Assembly: GCA_947453945.1 (NCBI GenBank) | Contig: CANGJB010000004.1 | Location: forward strand, 39,405-103,404 | Length of the DNA stretch: 64,000 bases | Source of the DNA: Sphingomonadaceae bacterium | Lineage (GTDB): Bacteria > Pseudomonadota > Alphaproteobacteria > Sphingomonadales > Sphingomonadaceae | Direction: 5' to 3' | Shown: positions 35,250-44,586 of the stretch, piece after piece | How positions within the stretch are numbered: position 1 is the first letter of the stretch | Layout: each line of letters opens with the position of its first letter | Made by a program: the position numbers and the translations under genes | Notes under the pieces: generated by a model | What the model was told of the DNA's origin: nothing | The model's database searches: none | What the model saw: only the letters and a program-made list of their open reading frames with translations

Positions 35250-36362
35250 ATGAGCGACGCAACGCTGTTTCTGACCGACGAGCGCACTTTCTGGCACTGC
35301 ACCGGTGTGCAGGCGCTGTTTTTCCCGATCGGTGATTGGGTCGAGCCGCCTTCGGGCAGCTATGGTGCCGATACACCGGCCTCGAAGCGCCGTCTGCTCA
35401 ATCTGGTGCGCGCCTCAGGGCTCGACCAGCATCTCGAGGTCCGCAGCGCAGCGCATGCCACGCGTGAGGATCTGCTGCGCATCCATCCCGCCAGCTATAT
35501 CGACGAATTCAAGCGCGTGAGCGACGCGGGCGGCGGCGAACTCGGCCTCTTTGCACCCTTCAGCAAGGGCGGCTTCGAGCTTGCGACGCTTTCGGCAGGG
35601 CTTGCCATCGAAGCGGTGGACGCGGTGGTGACGGGCCGCGCACGCAATTCCTATGCGCTGTGCCGCCCGGCTGGGCATCACTGCCTTGCCGATCAGCCGA
35701 TGGGTTTCTGCCTTCTCGCTAACATTCCCATCGCCATCGACGCCGCCAAGGCGCGGCACGGCCTTGGTAAAGTGGCAGTGGTCGATTGGGACGTGCACCA
35801 TGGCAACGGCACACAGAGCATCTTCTATGACCGGGGCGATGTGCTGACGATCTCGATCCATCAGGACCGCTGCTTCCCGCCGGGCTACAGCGGCCATGAA
35901 GATCGCGGTGAAGGGGACGGCCTTGGCGCCAATCTCAACGTGCCGCTTCCCGCCGGAAGTGGCCACGAGACCTATCTGCGCGCGCTCGACCGCGTGGTGA
36001 TCCCGGCGCTGCAGCGCTACCAGCCCGATCTGATCGTGATTGCCAGCGGCCTTGATGCCAATGCCGCCGATCCGCTGGCGCGGCAGATGCTGCATTCGGA
36101 AAGCTACCGCGCGATGACCGAGCGCATGATCAAGGTGGCGGACGAGCTGTGCGGCGGCCGCCTCGCGGTGGTGCACGAAGGCGGCTATTCGGAAGCCTAT
36201 GTGCCGTTCTGCGGCCACTCGCTGATCGAGGCGCTGGCGGGTGTGCGGACCGAAGTGGTCGATCCCGAAATGGACTTCTTCGGGCCGCAGCAGCCGGACG
36301 ACCGGATGCTGGCGTTCCACTTCGAGTTGATCGAGGAAATTCGGGCGGGCGCAGGGCTCTGA
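35250..36362 (+). CDS. Class II histone-deacetylase-family amidohydrolase
   Basis: The protein is 370 residues from ATG 35250, preceded by GAGGGAGAG. It has the zinc-site blocks of the HDAC/acetylpolyamine-hydrolase family: LCRPAGHHCLADQPMGFCLL, VVDWDVHHGNGTQSIFYD and VHEGGYSEAYVPFCG. The third zinc Asp is in ASGLDANAADPL, where the family usually has GFDAH. Bacterial members deacetylate small amides such as acetylpolyamines. It lies just upstream of the BVMO gene on the same strand, so a role in the catabolic block is possible. Confidence 0.86.
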   Translation: MSDATLFLTDERTFWHCTGVQALFFPIGDWVEPPSGSYGADTPASKRRLLNLVRASGLDQHLEVRSAAHATREDLLRIHPASYIDEFKRVSDAGGGELGLFAPFSKGGFELATLSAGLAIEAVDAVVTGRARNSYALCRPAGHHCLADQPMGFCLLANIPIAIDAAKARHGLGKVAVVDWDVHHGNGTQSIFYDRGDVLTISIHQDRCFPPGYSGHEDRGEGDGLGANLNVPLPAGSGHETYLRALDRVVIPALQRYQPDLIVIASGLDANAADPLARQMLHSESYRAMTERMIKVADELCGGRLAVVHEGGYSEAYVPFCGHSLIEALAGVRTEVVDPEMDFFGPQQPDDRMLAFHFELIEEIRAGAGL

Positions 36363-36542
36363 CGCCGAGGGGCCGGCTCTGCACGGGCCGGCCCGTTTCC
36401 CAGGCATTCAATCGGAATGGCGGGCCCGGCCAGTTTGTTGGCGGCTTGCGACGTTGCATCCCGCGCCGTCATGGCGAAATTCGGACAAGATATCCGGCGC
36501 GATCCGATACGCAGCCGGGAACAGGCCGAATGGGAGTGTGAT

Positions 36543-38051
36543 GTGACCGAAGTTATGGAAAGACCGCAGCAGGATGCGGGCAGCAAGGTTCAGGATTTCG
36601 ATGTCCTGATCATCGGCGCCGGCATTTCCGGCATCGGCAGCGCGTATCACCTCAAGACCCAAAACCCCGACAAGAGCTTCGCCATCCTTGAGGCGAAGGA
36701 CGACATCGGCGGCACGTGGCACACGCACAAGTACCCGGGCGTCCGGTCGGATTCCGATCTCTATACCTTCGGCTACCGCTTCAAGCCCTGGGTCGGCCCG
36801 CCAATCGCCACCGCCGAGGAAATCCGCAAGTATCTGCGCGATGTGCTGACCGAGAACGATCTCGCCAGTTCGATCCGCTTCGGCACGCTGATCACGCGCT
36901 GTTCGTGGTCGACCGCCGAGAAGCTGTGGACCGTTGAAACCCGCACCAGCGAAGGCGGAGTGGGGCCGACCTACCGCGCCAACTTCCTGTGGATGTGCCA
37001 AGGGTACTACGACCACCACAACCCCTACACACCGGCATGGCCGGGCATGGAAAACTACAAGGGCCTGCTGGTCCACGCCCAGAAGTGGGATGACAGCATC
37101 GACTATGCGGGCAAGAAGGTCGTGGTCATCGGCTCGGGCGCGACCGCGGCCACGGTGATCCCGGTGCTGGCGCAAAAGGCCGAGCACGTGACCATGCTGC
37201 AGCGCTCGCCTACCTATTTCTATTGCTACCCCAATCGCAGCGACCTTGCGGACCGGCTGCGCGAAATCGGCGTGGACGAGGATACGGTGCACCGCTGTGT
37301 GCGGCTCGACTACCTCTACAACCTCAAGCAACTCGACCGCCGGGCCCGCGAGGAACCGGACCTGGTGTTCGAGGAACTTAAGGCGCTGATCCGCGAGTAT
37401 GCCGGGCCGGACTTCGAGTTCGAGCCAGACTTTACCCCGCGCTACAGGCCTTGGCAGCAGCGCCTGGCCTTCATTCCCGATGGCGACATGTTCACCGCGA
37501 TCCGCGAGGGCAAAGTCAGCGCCGTCACCGATACGATCGACCACTTCACCCCCGGCGGCATCCATCTCGGATCGGGCGGGGATCTGGAGGCAGACATCGT
37601 GATGGCTGCAACCGGCTTCAATCTGCTGGTCATGGGCGGCATCACGTTCGAAGTGGACGGAGTGGCGGTCGATTGGTCACAGAAGGCGACCTATCGCGGC
37701 ATGATGTTCGAAGGCGTGCCCAACATGGCCTGGGTCTTCGGCTATTTCCGCGCGGCCTGGACGCTGCGGGTCGATCTGCTGGGCGATTTCGTGTGCGGCA
37801 TGCTGCGGCACATGGACGCCAAGGGCATGTCTGAAGTGAACATCGTGATCCCGCCCGCGCTGGCTGGCGAAACGCTTCAGCCCTGGATCGAGGACGACAA
37901 CTTCAACCCCAGCTACCTCGTGCGCGATATGGACAAGCTGCCCAAGCGACTGGGCGATCAGCCCGAATGGCGCCACACGCAGGACTACTGGCGCGAAGCC
38001 GTCGATATCCCGGCGATCAATCTGGACGGCGAAGAGTTCGCCTATAGCTGA
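36543..38051 (+). CDS. Baeyer-Villiger-type flavin monooxygenase
   Basis: The enzyme inserts oxygen next to a ketone, giving an ester or lactone, with FAD and NADPH. The protein has 502 residues from GTG 36543, preceded by GGGAG; the track start at 36417 adds an unsupported stretch. It has two Rossmann motifs (IIGAGISGIG and VIGSGATAAT) with the BVMO fingerprint form YKGLLVHAQKWD between them, and the early GGTWHTHKYPGVRSDSDLY. It faces the AraC gene and shares a bidirectional terminator with it. Substrate is unknown. Confidence 0.87.
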   Translation: MTEVMERPQQDAGSKVQDFDVLIIGAGISGIGSAYHLKTQNPDKSFAILEAKDDIGGTWHTHKYPGVRSDSDLYTFGYRFKPWVGPPIATAEEIRKYLRDVLTENDLASSIRFGTLITRCSWSTAEKLWTVETRTSEGGVGPTYRANFLWMCQGYYDHHNPYTPAWPGMENYKGLLVHAQKWDDSIDYAGKKVVVIGSGATAATVIPVLAQKAEHVTMLQRSPTYFYCYPNRSDLADRLREIGVDEDTVHRCVRLDYLYNLKQLDRRAREEPDLVFEELKALIREYAGPDFEFEPDFTPRYRPWQQRLAFIPDGDMFTAIREGKVSAVTDTIDHFTPGGIHLGSGGDLEADIVMAATGFNLLVMGGITFEVDGVAVDWSQKATYRGMMFEGVPNMAWVFGYFRAAWTLRVDLLGDFVCGMLRHMDAKGMSEVNIVIPPALAGETLQPWIEDDNFNPSYLVRDMDKLPKRLGDQPEWRHTQDYWREAVDIPAINLDGEEFAYS

Positions 38052-38059
38052 GAAGGACC

Positions 38060-38090
38060 GGCCGGGCGTTAAAGCGTCCGGCCGCCTTTG
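38060..38090. terminator. Bidirectional terminator between BVMO and AraC genes
   Basis: GGCCGGGCG and CGTCCGGCC pair with one G-T around TTAAAG, and outer AAGG/CCTT bases extend the stem. The loop contains the stop codon of the AraC gene. A CCTTT tail follows in the plus direction. Confidence 0.5.
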
Positions 38091-39115
38091 TCCTGGGTCT
38101 GCCGCCGGTATTCCAGCGCGCCCATGCCCGACCAGCGCTTGAATGCGCGGGAAAAGCTCGATGGTTCGGCAAAGCCGACCGCCGTCGCAATCCGTTCGAT
38201 GGAAACGCGCCCGTCCATCAGCAGTTCGCGCGCGCGGCCATAGCGCGCCTCATCGACCATGGCCGAAAAGCGTGTGCCTTCTTCGGCGAGGCGACGGTGC
38301 AGCGTCCTCTCGGACAAAGCGAGCATCCGCGCCGCTTCGCCTGCCGTGAGAAACTCGCTTTCGCAATTCCTGAGCCGCGCGGCCAGCCGCCCCTTGATCG
38401 TGCTGTCCGCCTGGGCACGCCGCAACATGATATCGCAGCGCGAGCTGTAGAGCGTCACCAGATCGCTATCGGCCATCGGCAGCGGCAGATTGGCCGCACC
38501 CGGCTTGAAGACCCACTGCGTGAGGTCTGCATTGAATTCGACCGGGCAGGAAAAGTGGCGGCGCTGCAGGGCCCAGTCCGGCGGCGGGGGCGTGGTCAGG
38601 GTTACGCGTTCGAGCGGCAGTTCGCCGCCCATGAGATCGGCCACCAAAGTGCGGATCGCGCCAAGATCACGATAGTGCGTGAAATCGTGCATCTGCTCGC
38701 TCAGCTTGTCGCAGCTGCCGATCATCGCAAACGCGCCATTGGGAGCAGCGACATAGCGGTAGTTGATCAGGGAGTAGGTCAGCGACTGGCAGCGGCAGGC
38801 AATCTGGAGCGCCTCGCCCAGCGTGCGCGCGGTCATCATCGCGAGGCCAAGCTCGCCATACTTGATCGCGCGATAGCGCAGGCCGACATCGAACCAGATA
38901 TTGCGCGCGTTCGCGGTGCAATCGGCGAACGCCTTCTGCAGCAGCATCTCTTCCTGCGCCAGCAGATCGCGCGCCTGTTCGTCAAACCGAACCGGACGGA
39001 CATGGCTGCTACGGCAGAACTCGTCCCAATCGACCTTTGCTTCGCTGACCAAGGCGTTGCGCATGATCCGCGCGCTCAGATCCGGCAACGTTGCGTAGAG
39101 TGCGTTGGAGTCCAT
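38069..39115 (-). CDS. AraC family transcriptional regulator
   Basis: The protein is 348 residues. The N-terminal two thirds match the Arabinose_bd-type ligand domain (DVGLRYRAIKYGELGLAMM). The C-terminal AraC double HTH has FLTAGEAARMLALSERTLHR and SIERIATAVGFAEPSSFSRA. Family members with this layout (OruR type) activate catabolic genes. It is divergent from the esterase-TonB receptor genes and convergent with the BVMO gene, so it is the likely local activator. A palindrome at 39248-39276 lies in the shared promoter region. Confidence 0.88.
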   Translation of the reverse strand: MDSNALYATLPDLSARIMRNALVSEAKVDWDEFCRSSHVRPVRFDEQARDLLAQEEMLLQKAFADCTANARNIWFDVGLRYRAIKYGELGLAMMTARTLGEALQIACRCQSLTYSLINYRYVAAPNGAFAMIGSCDKLSEQMHDFTHYRDLGAIRTLVADLMGGELPLERVTLTTPPPPDWALQRRHFSCPVEFNADLTQWVFKPGAANLPLPMADSDLVTLYSSRCDIMLRRAQADSTIKGRLAARLRNCESEFLTAGEAARMLALSERTLHRRLAEEGTRFSAMVDEARYGRARELLMDGRVSIERIATAVGFAEPSSFSRAFKRWSGMGALEYRRQTQDKGGRTL

Positions 39116-39417
39116 GACCCATCCCTCTCCTGATTGTCGTTATGCTGCCTTTTTGCTGCAGCCTAGCGTTCGCTGGCCACATCCGTCAATAACTTGGCGC
39201 GCAGCGTCATGGCGCCGCCCCGGAACTTCGCCTAACTTTTCCGGTAGATAAGAAAAAAATCCGGAGAGTTTCTTATTTTACAGACACTTGACGCGACAAC
39301 GGTGTATGCCGGGTCGCGCATTCGGCAGCAGGTCCTGCTGCCGCACGGTTTCGCTCTCCCTCGCGCCTGTGCATCGCACGGGCTTGGTCTGTTTTTGCAG
39401 AAGGCAGGAACCCTTTG
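39116..39417. other. Divergent promoter region, AraC/esterase
   Basis: About 300 bases hold no gene. An AT-rich stretch at 39238-39290 carries the inverted repeat ATAAGAAA...TTTCTTAT and a TTGACG -35-like box about 130 bp before the esterase. AGGAA precedes the esterase ATG. Confidence 0.5.
39248..39276. promoter_or_regulatory. Inverted repeat in the AraC/esterase promoter region
   Basis: ATAAGAAA and TTTCTTAT form a perfect 8-bp inverted repeat with a 13-bp spacer. Just downstream lies TTGACG at about 39288. It is a plausible binding site for the neighbouring AraC regulator. Confidence 0.45.
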
Positions 39418-40344
39418 ATGGAACAACCCTTCGTTCTTCCCGAAACTGCGGCGGTGCTCGCCGGCATTGCCGCGCAAGGCGGCCCGCATCTGGCGGATAT
39501 GTCGGCAGCCGACATGCGGGCCACTTACCTCCAGATGGGCGCCCTGTTCGATACACCGCCCGAGGCCAGCGTGCGCTGGACCGATCTGGCCGGCGGCCCA
39601 TGCCCGCTGCGCGCCTATTTTCCGGGCGATGCCGTGGCGGGACCGGTCATCCTCTACATGCACGGCGGCGGCTGGGTGATCGGGGACCTGGAAACGCACC
39701 ACCCGGTGTGCACCACGATCGCGGCCTTGACCGGCCTGCGCGTGGTGGCGGTGGACTATCGCATGGGGCCTGAAGCCCCCTTCCCCGCCGCGCATGACGA
39801 TTGCCTTGCGGCGGCGCAGTTCGTGCTGGGTAGCCCCGCCGGGCTGGAGGCACCGGTTACCGGGCTTGCCGCCTCGGGCGACAGCGCGGGCGGCAATCTG
39901 GCGTTCTACGTCGCTGCCACGCTGGGCTCCGACACGGTCAAGGCGCAGCTTCTGATCTACCCCTGGCTCGATTGCACGGCGCCCGACAAGGGCTCGTACA
40001 AGGCGTTTGGCGAAGGGTTCATCCTCGATGCCAAGCTGCTGGCGCGCTTTGCCGCGGATTACCTGCCCGAGGCAGGCATGGCCGCGGGCGCTGCCGCATC
40101 GCCGCTGTTGCACCCGATGCCGGCGGATCTTCCGCCGACCGTGATCCTGACCGCGGGGCTCGATCCGCTGCGCGATCAGGGCCGGGCCATGGTTGGCCGC
40201 ATCGCGGAGCTGGGCATGGAGGTCCAATTCATCGAGGCCAAGGGCCTGATCCACGGGCTGGCGACGATGCGCGCCGCCTTCCCCACGGCCGACCGCATTC
40301 TGCGGCGCGCGATCACCGCCTTTGGAGACTTGCTCCACGGCTGA
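39418..40344 (+). CDS. Alpha/beta hydrolase (HSL-type carboxylesterase)
   Basis: The protein is 308 residues from ATG 39418, with AGGAA upstream. It has the oxyanion motif HGGGW, the nucleophile in ASGDSAGGNLAFY, and acid and base residues in AGLDPLRDQG and LIHGLATM. These fit the hormone-sensitive-lipase group, which cleaves small esters. It could hydrolyse the ester or lactone made by the nearby BVMO. The TonB receptor gene follows 55 bases later on the same strand. Confidence 0.88.
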   Translation: MEQPFVLPETAAVLAGIAAQGGPHLADMSAADMRATYLQMGALFDTPPEASVRWTDLAGGPCPLRAYFPGDAVAGPVILYMHGGGWVIGDLETHHPVCTTIAALTGLRVVAVDYRMGPEAPFPAAHDDCLAAAQFVLGSPAGLEAPVTGLAASGDSAGGNLAFYVAATLGSDTVKAQLLIYPWLDCTAPDKGSYKAFGEGFILDAKLLARFAADYLPEAGMAAGAAASPLLHPMPADLPPTVILTAGLDPLRDQGRAMVGRIAELGMEVQFIEAKGLIHGLATMRAAFPTADRILRRAITAFGDLLHG

Positions 40345-40399
40345 CCGCCGCCACCTGTTTCAACGACAACGATAAAACGACACACCAAAGGAGAGGGAA

Positions 40400-42808
40400 A
40401 TGAACAAGATCCGGCGCAGCGTTCTGGCTGCATCCACCGCAATCGGCATCGCCAGCATTGCGCAGCCCGCATACGCGGCCCCCGCTGCTGAAGCTGCTGC
40501 GGCAGAAGAGGCCCCCGTCGGCGAAATCATCGTGACGGCCAACAAGCGCAACGAAAGCATCAGCAAGGTCGGCGCCAGCGTCGTCGCGTTCGACACGACC
40601 CTGCTCGACAAGCGCGGCATCGTGCGTCTGGACGAACTGGCCAAGGCGGTTCCCAACCTTGCGCTGGCCCCCTCCACCCACGGCACGCCGGTGTTCACCC
40701 TGCGCGGCATCGGTTTCAACGCGGACTCGCTCGGCGTTTACCCCGCTGTCAGCCTCTCGCTCGATCAGGCGCCGATGCCTTTCCCGGTGCTCGCCGGCCA
40801 TTCGATGTATGATCTGGAGCGCGTCGAAGTGCTCAAGGGTCCGCAGGGCACTCTGTTCGGCCAGAACTCGACCGGCGGTGCGATCAACTTTGTTGCCGCC
40901 AAGCCCACCAAGGAGCTGCAGGCCGGCTTCAACCTGGACTACGGCCGCTTCAACGAAGTGCACGGCACGATGTTCATGAGCGGCCCGATCAGCGAGACGG
41001 TCGGCATGCGCCTCGCCGTCGATGCGATGCACCGCGACGATTGGCAGTACAACTTCACGCGGGCCGACAAGAACGGCGAGCAGAACTACATTGCCGCCCG
41101 CCTGATCACCGATTGGCAGGCCTCGGACAATCTCAAGTTCGAGCTGAACCTCAATGGTTCGGTCGACCGTTCGGACCCGCAGGCGCTGCAGATCATTGCC
41201 TCGCTGCCTTCGAACCCGGCAGCGCCGACGCCTGAAGAACTCAACGCTCCCCTCGCCCCGCGTGATCTTCGCGCGGCAAACTGGTCCAATTCGGGCCGCC
41301 GCGGTGTGGGCACGCAGTCTGACACCGAATCCGGCCGTCCGCGCGGCAATCGCAAGCTGTTCCAGGCTTTCCTGCGCGCCGACTACAACGTGACCGACGA
41401 CGTTGCCGTGACCTCGATCACCACCTTCAACCACCTTACGCAGAAGATGGCGTTCGACCTCGACGGTTCGCAGTATGAACTCGTCGACAACCCGCGCGGC
41501 GAGGGCACGATCGACGACTTCAACCAGGAACTGCGCATCTCGAACGCTTCGGCATCGGGGACACGTTTCCGCTGGACGGTGGGTGCGAACTACAACCACA
41601 GCAAGGTCAACGAGCTTCAGATCATCACCTATGGTGACAACTCGCTGAGCAACGCCGGCACCAACTTCATCCACGAATCCAACGTGCAGAACCGCGGCCG
41701 GATGGACAACATCGCCGCCTTTGCCAACGGCGAATACGATCTGACCGAGCAGCTGACCTTCAAGGCCGGCATCCGCTACACCAGCTCGAAGAACAAGAAC
41801 CGCATGTGCGGTTCGGACACGACGGGCGACCAGCAGCTTTCATCGCTGTTCCGCCTGCTCGGCAATCTGCTGGGCGGAAAGGACATCCCGATCGGCCCCG
41901 GCGATTGCATCTCGCTCAACGCCCAGAGCCTGCCGGGCGATCCGATCAACATCACGCTGAAGGAAGACAACGTTTCCTGGCGCGCGGGCCTCGATTTCAA
42001 GCCCAACAACACGACGCTGCTCTATGCGAACATCTCGCGCGGCTACAAGGCGGGTGCGTTCCCGGTGATCACCGGCGCAACGCAGGAAGTGTTCAAGCCG
42101 GCCAAGCAGGAATCGGTGACGTCGTATGAAGCGGGCGTGAAGACCCGGCTTGCAGACAACGCCATCTCGCTTGCGGGTGCGGTGTTCTATCAGGACTACC
42201 GCGACAAGCAGATCCAGGGCACGGTCAACACCGCACTGTTCGGCCTGCTGCAGCGGCTCGACAACGTGCCCAAGTCGCACATCTTCGGTGTCGAGGCAGA
42301 AGTGACCGTGCGCCCGACCGCCGGGCTGACGCTTTCGGGATCGATGAGCTACCTCAAGACCAAGGTCGACGAGTACTCGGGCATCACGGTGTTCGGCGCG
42401 CAGAAGAACTTTGCCGGCAGCCGCCTGCCCTTCGCGCCGTCGTGGTCGCTGGTTGGCGACATCGACTACCGCATGCCCACCAGCGCGGGAGGCGAGGTGT
42501 TCGTTGGCGCAGGCATCAACTATCGCACCTATCAGGATGCCTACATCGCGGGCAGCGATCTGCAGATCCCCAACAATGGCGTGAACCGCTGGCTGGACCG
42601 CACCGCGTTCCGGATCGACGGCTATGCGCTGGTCGATGCCCGCATCGGCTACACCTTCCCGGGTGAGCGTCTGACGGTCTCGGCATGGGGCAAGAACGTG
42701 TTCAACACGTTCAACGTGCAGAACAAGATCTCGTACAACAACATCATCACGCAGGCGACCGGCATGCCGGCAACCTATGGCGTGTCGCTCAAGGTGCGCC
42801 TCAAGTAA
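40400..42808 (+). CDS. TonB-dependent outer membrane receptor
   Basis: The protein is 802 residues with a signal peptide (MNKIRRSVLAASTAIGIASIAQPAYA). A TonB-box-like stretch precedes the plug (VGEIIVTANKRNESISKVGA), and plug motifs DLERVEVLKGPQGTLFGQNSTGGAINF follow. The barrel ends in aromatic-rich strands (YGVSLKVRLK). It belongs to the sphingomonad receptor group that takes up organic substrates rather than siderophores, as suggested by the catabolic genes around it. AAAGGAGAGG is a strong ribosome-binding site. A classical terminator follows. Confidence 0.9.
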   Translation: MNKIRRSVLAASTAIGIASIAQPAYAAPAAEAAAAEEAPVGEIIVTANKRNESISKVGASVVAFDTTLLDKRGIVRLDELAKAVPNLALAPSTHGTPVFTLRGIGFNADSLGVYPAVSLSLDQAPMPFPVLAGHSMYDLERVEVLKGPQGTLFGQNSTGGAINFVAAKPTKELQAGFNLDYGRFNEVHGTMFMSGPISETVGMRLAVDAMHRDDWQYNFTRADKNGEQNYIAARLITDWQASDNLKFELNLNGSVDRSDPQALQIIASLPSNPAAPTPEELNAPLAPRDLRAANWSNSGRRGVGTQSDTESGRPRGNRKLFQAFLRADYNVTDDVAVTSITTFNHLTQKMAFDLDGSQYELVDNPRGEGTIDDFNQELRISNASASGTRFRWTVGANYNHSKVNELQIITYGDNSLSNAGTNFIHESNVQNRGRMDNIAAFANGEYDLTEQLTFKAGIRYTSSKNKNRMCGSDTTGDQQLSSLFRLLGNLLGGKDIPIGPGDCISLNAQSLPGDPINITLKEDNVSWRAGLDFKPNNTTLLYANISRGYKAGAFPVITGATQEVFKPAKQESVTSYEAGVKTRLADNAISLAGAVFYQDYRDKQIQGTVNTALFGLLQRLDNVPKSHIFGVEAEVTVRPTAGLTLSGSMSYLKTKVDEYSGITVFGAQKNFAGSRLPFAPSWSLVGDIDYRMPTSAGGEVFVGAGINYRTYQDAYIAGSDLQIPNNGVNRWLDRTAFRIDGYALVDARIGYTFPGERLTVSAWGKNVFNTFNVQNKISYNNIITQATGMPATYGVSLKVRLK

Positions 42809-42824
42809 GCATACGTTTTGCGAA

Positions 42825-42860
42825 GGGAGCAGCGCGTGATTGCGCTGCTCCCTTTTTTTT
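42825..42860 (+). terminator. Rho-independent terminator of the TonB receptor gene
   Basis: GGGAGCAGCGC and GCGCTGCTCCC pair perfectly around GTGATT and are followed by eight T residues. Confidence 0.92.
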
Positions 42861-42904
42861 GCCTTCTGCACACGTGACCTCCCTGTCTGAACCGAAAGCG
42901 CCAC

Positions 42905-44476
42905 ATGAACCCGGATCCAATCGCCCCCCTGCCTGATGCGGTCATTGCCCGGGCCCGGACCCAATCGCTTTCGGCCATGCTGGCCCGCGCGGCCGAACGT
43001 CACGGGGAGCGCACCGCGATCATCTGCGGCGATGTGACATGGAGCTATGCCGAGTTTCGCCGCGAGGTGGACCGGCTGGCCTCCGGCCTGCGCCGTCTTG
43101 GTATTGCGCCCGGCGACCGGGTCGCGATTCTGGCGCGCAACAGCCATGCCTTCATCGCGCTGCGCTTTGCCATTGCGCGGGCCGATGCCGTGCTGGTGCC
43201 GATCAATTTCATGCTGAACGCCGATGACGTGCGCTTCATCCTCGATCACTCAGGCGCGCGGGTGCTGTTTGTGGATCAAACCACTGCCGAAGTCGGACTT
43301 GCTGCGCGCAGCGAGCAAGTTGAGCACGTACTGGGCATCGATGGCGAGAATGTGCCGCCCCCCGCCGGCATGCATTCATGGACATCGCTGCTCTGCGACG
43401 ATCCACTCGAACCTGAAACGCGCGGCGGCGAGGACTTGCTGCAGATCGTCTATACCAGCGGGACGGAATCCCGGCCCAAGGGCGCGATGCTTTCGCACAA
43501 CAGCGTGCTCTGGGAGTATCAGAGCTGCATCATCGATTGCGAATGGACGCGTGATACAGTCGCGCTCCATGCCATGCCGCTGTTCCACTGCGCGCAGCTT
43601 GATTGTATGATCGGGCCGGCGCTGCATGTCGGCGCGCGCAACGTGATTACCGGCTCGCCTGCTGCGCACAATGTGCTGCAGCTTCTGACGCAGCATGAGA
43701 TCACCTCGTTCTTCGCGCCGCCGACGGTGTGGATATCGCTGCTGCGCGCACCTGCGATGGCTAGCTGCGATCTCTCGGCGCTGGAAAAGGGCTACTACGG
43801 CGCCTCGATCATGCCGGTCGAAGTGCTGCGCGAACTGGGCGAGCGGCTGCCGCAATTGCGCCTGTGGAACCTCTATGGCCAGACCGAGATTGCGCCGGTC
43901 GCGACGATCCTGTTTCCCGAGGAACACGCTGCGCGGCTGGGCTCGGCCGGCCGCCCGACACTGCATGTCGAGACGCAAATCGTCGATGATGCAATGGTGC
44001 CGGTGGCGCCCGGCGAGATCGGCGAGATTGTGCACCGCTCGCCGCAATTGCTCAGCGGATACTGGAACGATCCGCAGCGCACCGCCGAAGCCTTTGCAGG
44101 CGGCTGGTTCCACAGCGGCGATCTCGGCGTAGCGGATGCGGAAGGCTACATCACCGTCGTCGACCGCAAGAAGGACATGATCAAGACCGGCGGCGAAAAC
44201 GTCGCCTCACGCGAGGTGGAGGAAGTGCTCTACCAACACGCCGCGATCAGCGAAGTGGCAGTGATCGGCATGCCCGATCCCAAATGGATCGAGGCGGTCA
44301 CCGCAGTGATCGTGCTGCGCGAGGGGCACACCCTCGACGTGCAGGGCGTGCTGGAACACTGCGCTGGCCACCTCTCGGGCTTCAAGATCCCCAAGCAGGT
44401 GGTGTTCGCCGAGAATCTGCCGCGCAACGCCAGCGGCAAGATCCTCAAGCGCGAACTGCGACACTCGCTGCTTTAA
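42905..44476 (+). CDS. Acyl-CoA synthetase (AMP-binding)
   Basis: The protein is 523 residues, in the FadD/CoA-ligase group. The AMP signature is YTSGTESRPKGAMLSHN. Further motifs are WNLYGQTEIAP, the adenylate-binding HSGDLGVADAEGYITVVDRKKDMI, and the catalytic Lys in NASGKILKREL. It would activate a carboxylic acid with ATP and CoA. It begins after the TonB terminator, and its own 3' end faces an SDR gene through an inverted repeat. The acid substrate is not predictable. Confidence 0.9.
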   Translation: MNPDPIAPLPDAVIARARTQSLSAMLARAAERHGERTAIICGDVTWSYAEFRREVDRLASGLRRLGIAPGDRVAILARNSHAFIALRFAIARADAVLVPINFMLNADDVRFILDHSGARVLFVDQTTAEVGLAARSEQVEHVLGIDGENVPPPAGMHSWTSLLCDDPLEPETRGGEDLLQIVYTSGTESRPKGAMLSHNSVLWEYQSCIIDCEWTRDTVALHAMPLFHCAQLDCMIGPALHVGARNVITGSPAAHNVLQLLTQHEITSFFAPPTVWISLLRAPAMASCDLSALEKGYYGASIMPVEVLRELGERLPQLRLWNLYGQTEIAPVATILFPEEHAARLGSAGRPTLHVETQIVDDAMVPVAPGEIGEIVHRSPQLLSGYWNDPQRTAEAFAGGWFHSGDLGVADAEGYITVVDRKKDMIKTGGENVASREVEEVLYQHAAISEVAVIGMPDPKWIEAVTAVIVLREGHTLDVQGVLEHCAGHLSGFKIPKQVVFAENLPRNASGKILKRELRHSLL

Positions 44477-44586
44477 CAATCACTTTCGTCATTCCCGCGC
44501 AGGCGGGAAACCAGGGCGGCACAAGCCGGCGGAAGCGCCCGCCGCTCTGGACCCCCGCCTTCGCGGGGGTGACGAGTTATTGTTAA
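44477..44586. repeat. Inverted repeat element between convergent genes
   Basis: The ends are TTTAACAAT and ATTGTTAA. Inside are CGTCATTCCCGC and a matching GGGGGTGACG, with CCAGGG and CTCTGG nearer the centre. The pattern resembles dispersed palindromic elements of GC-rich proteobacteria. It fills the gap between the convergent ligase and SDR genes and may terminate both. Confidence 0.75.
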
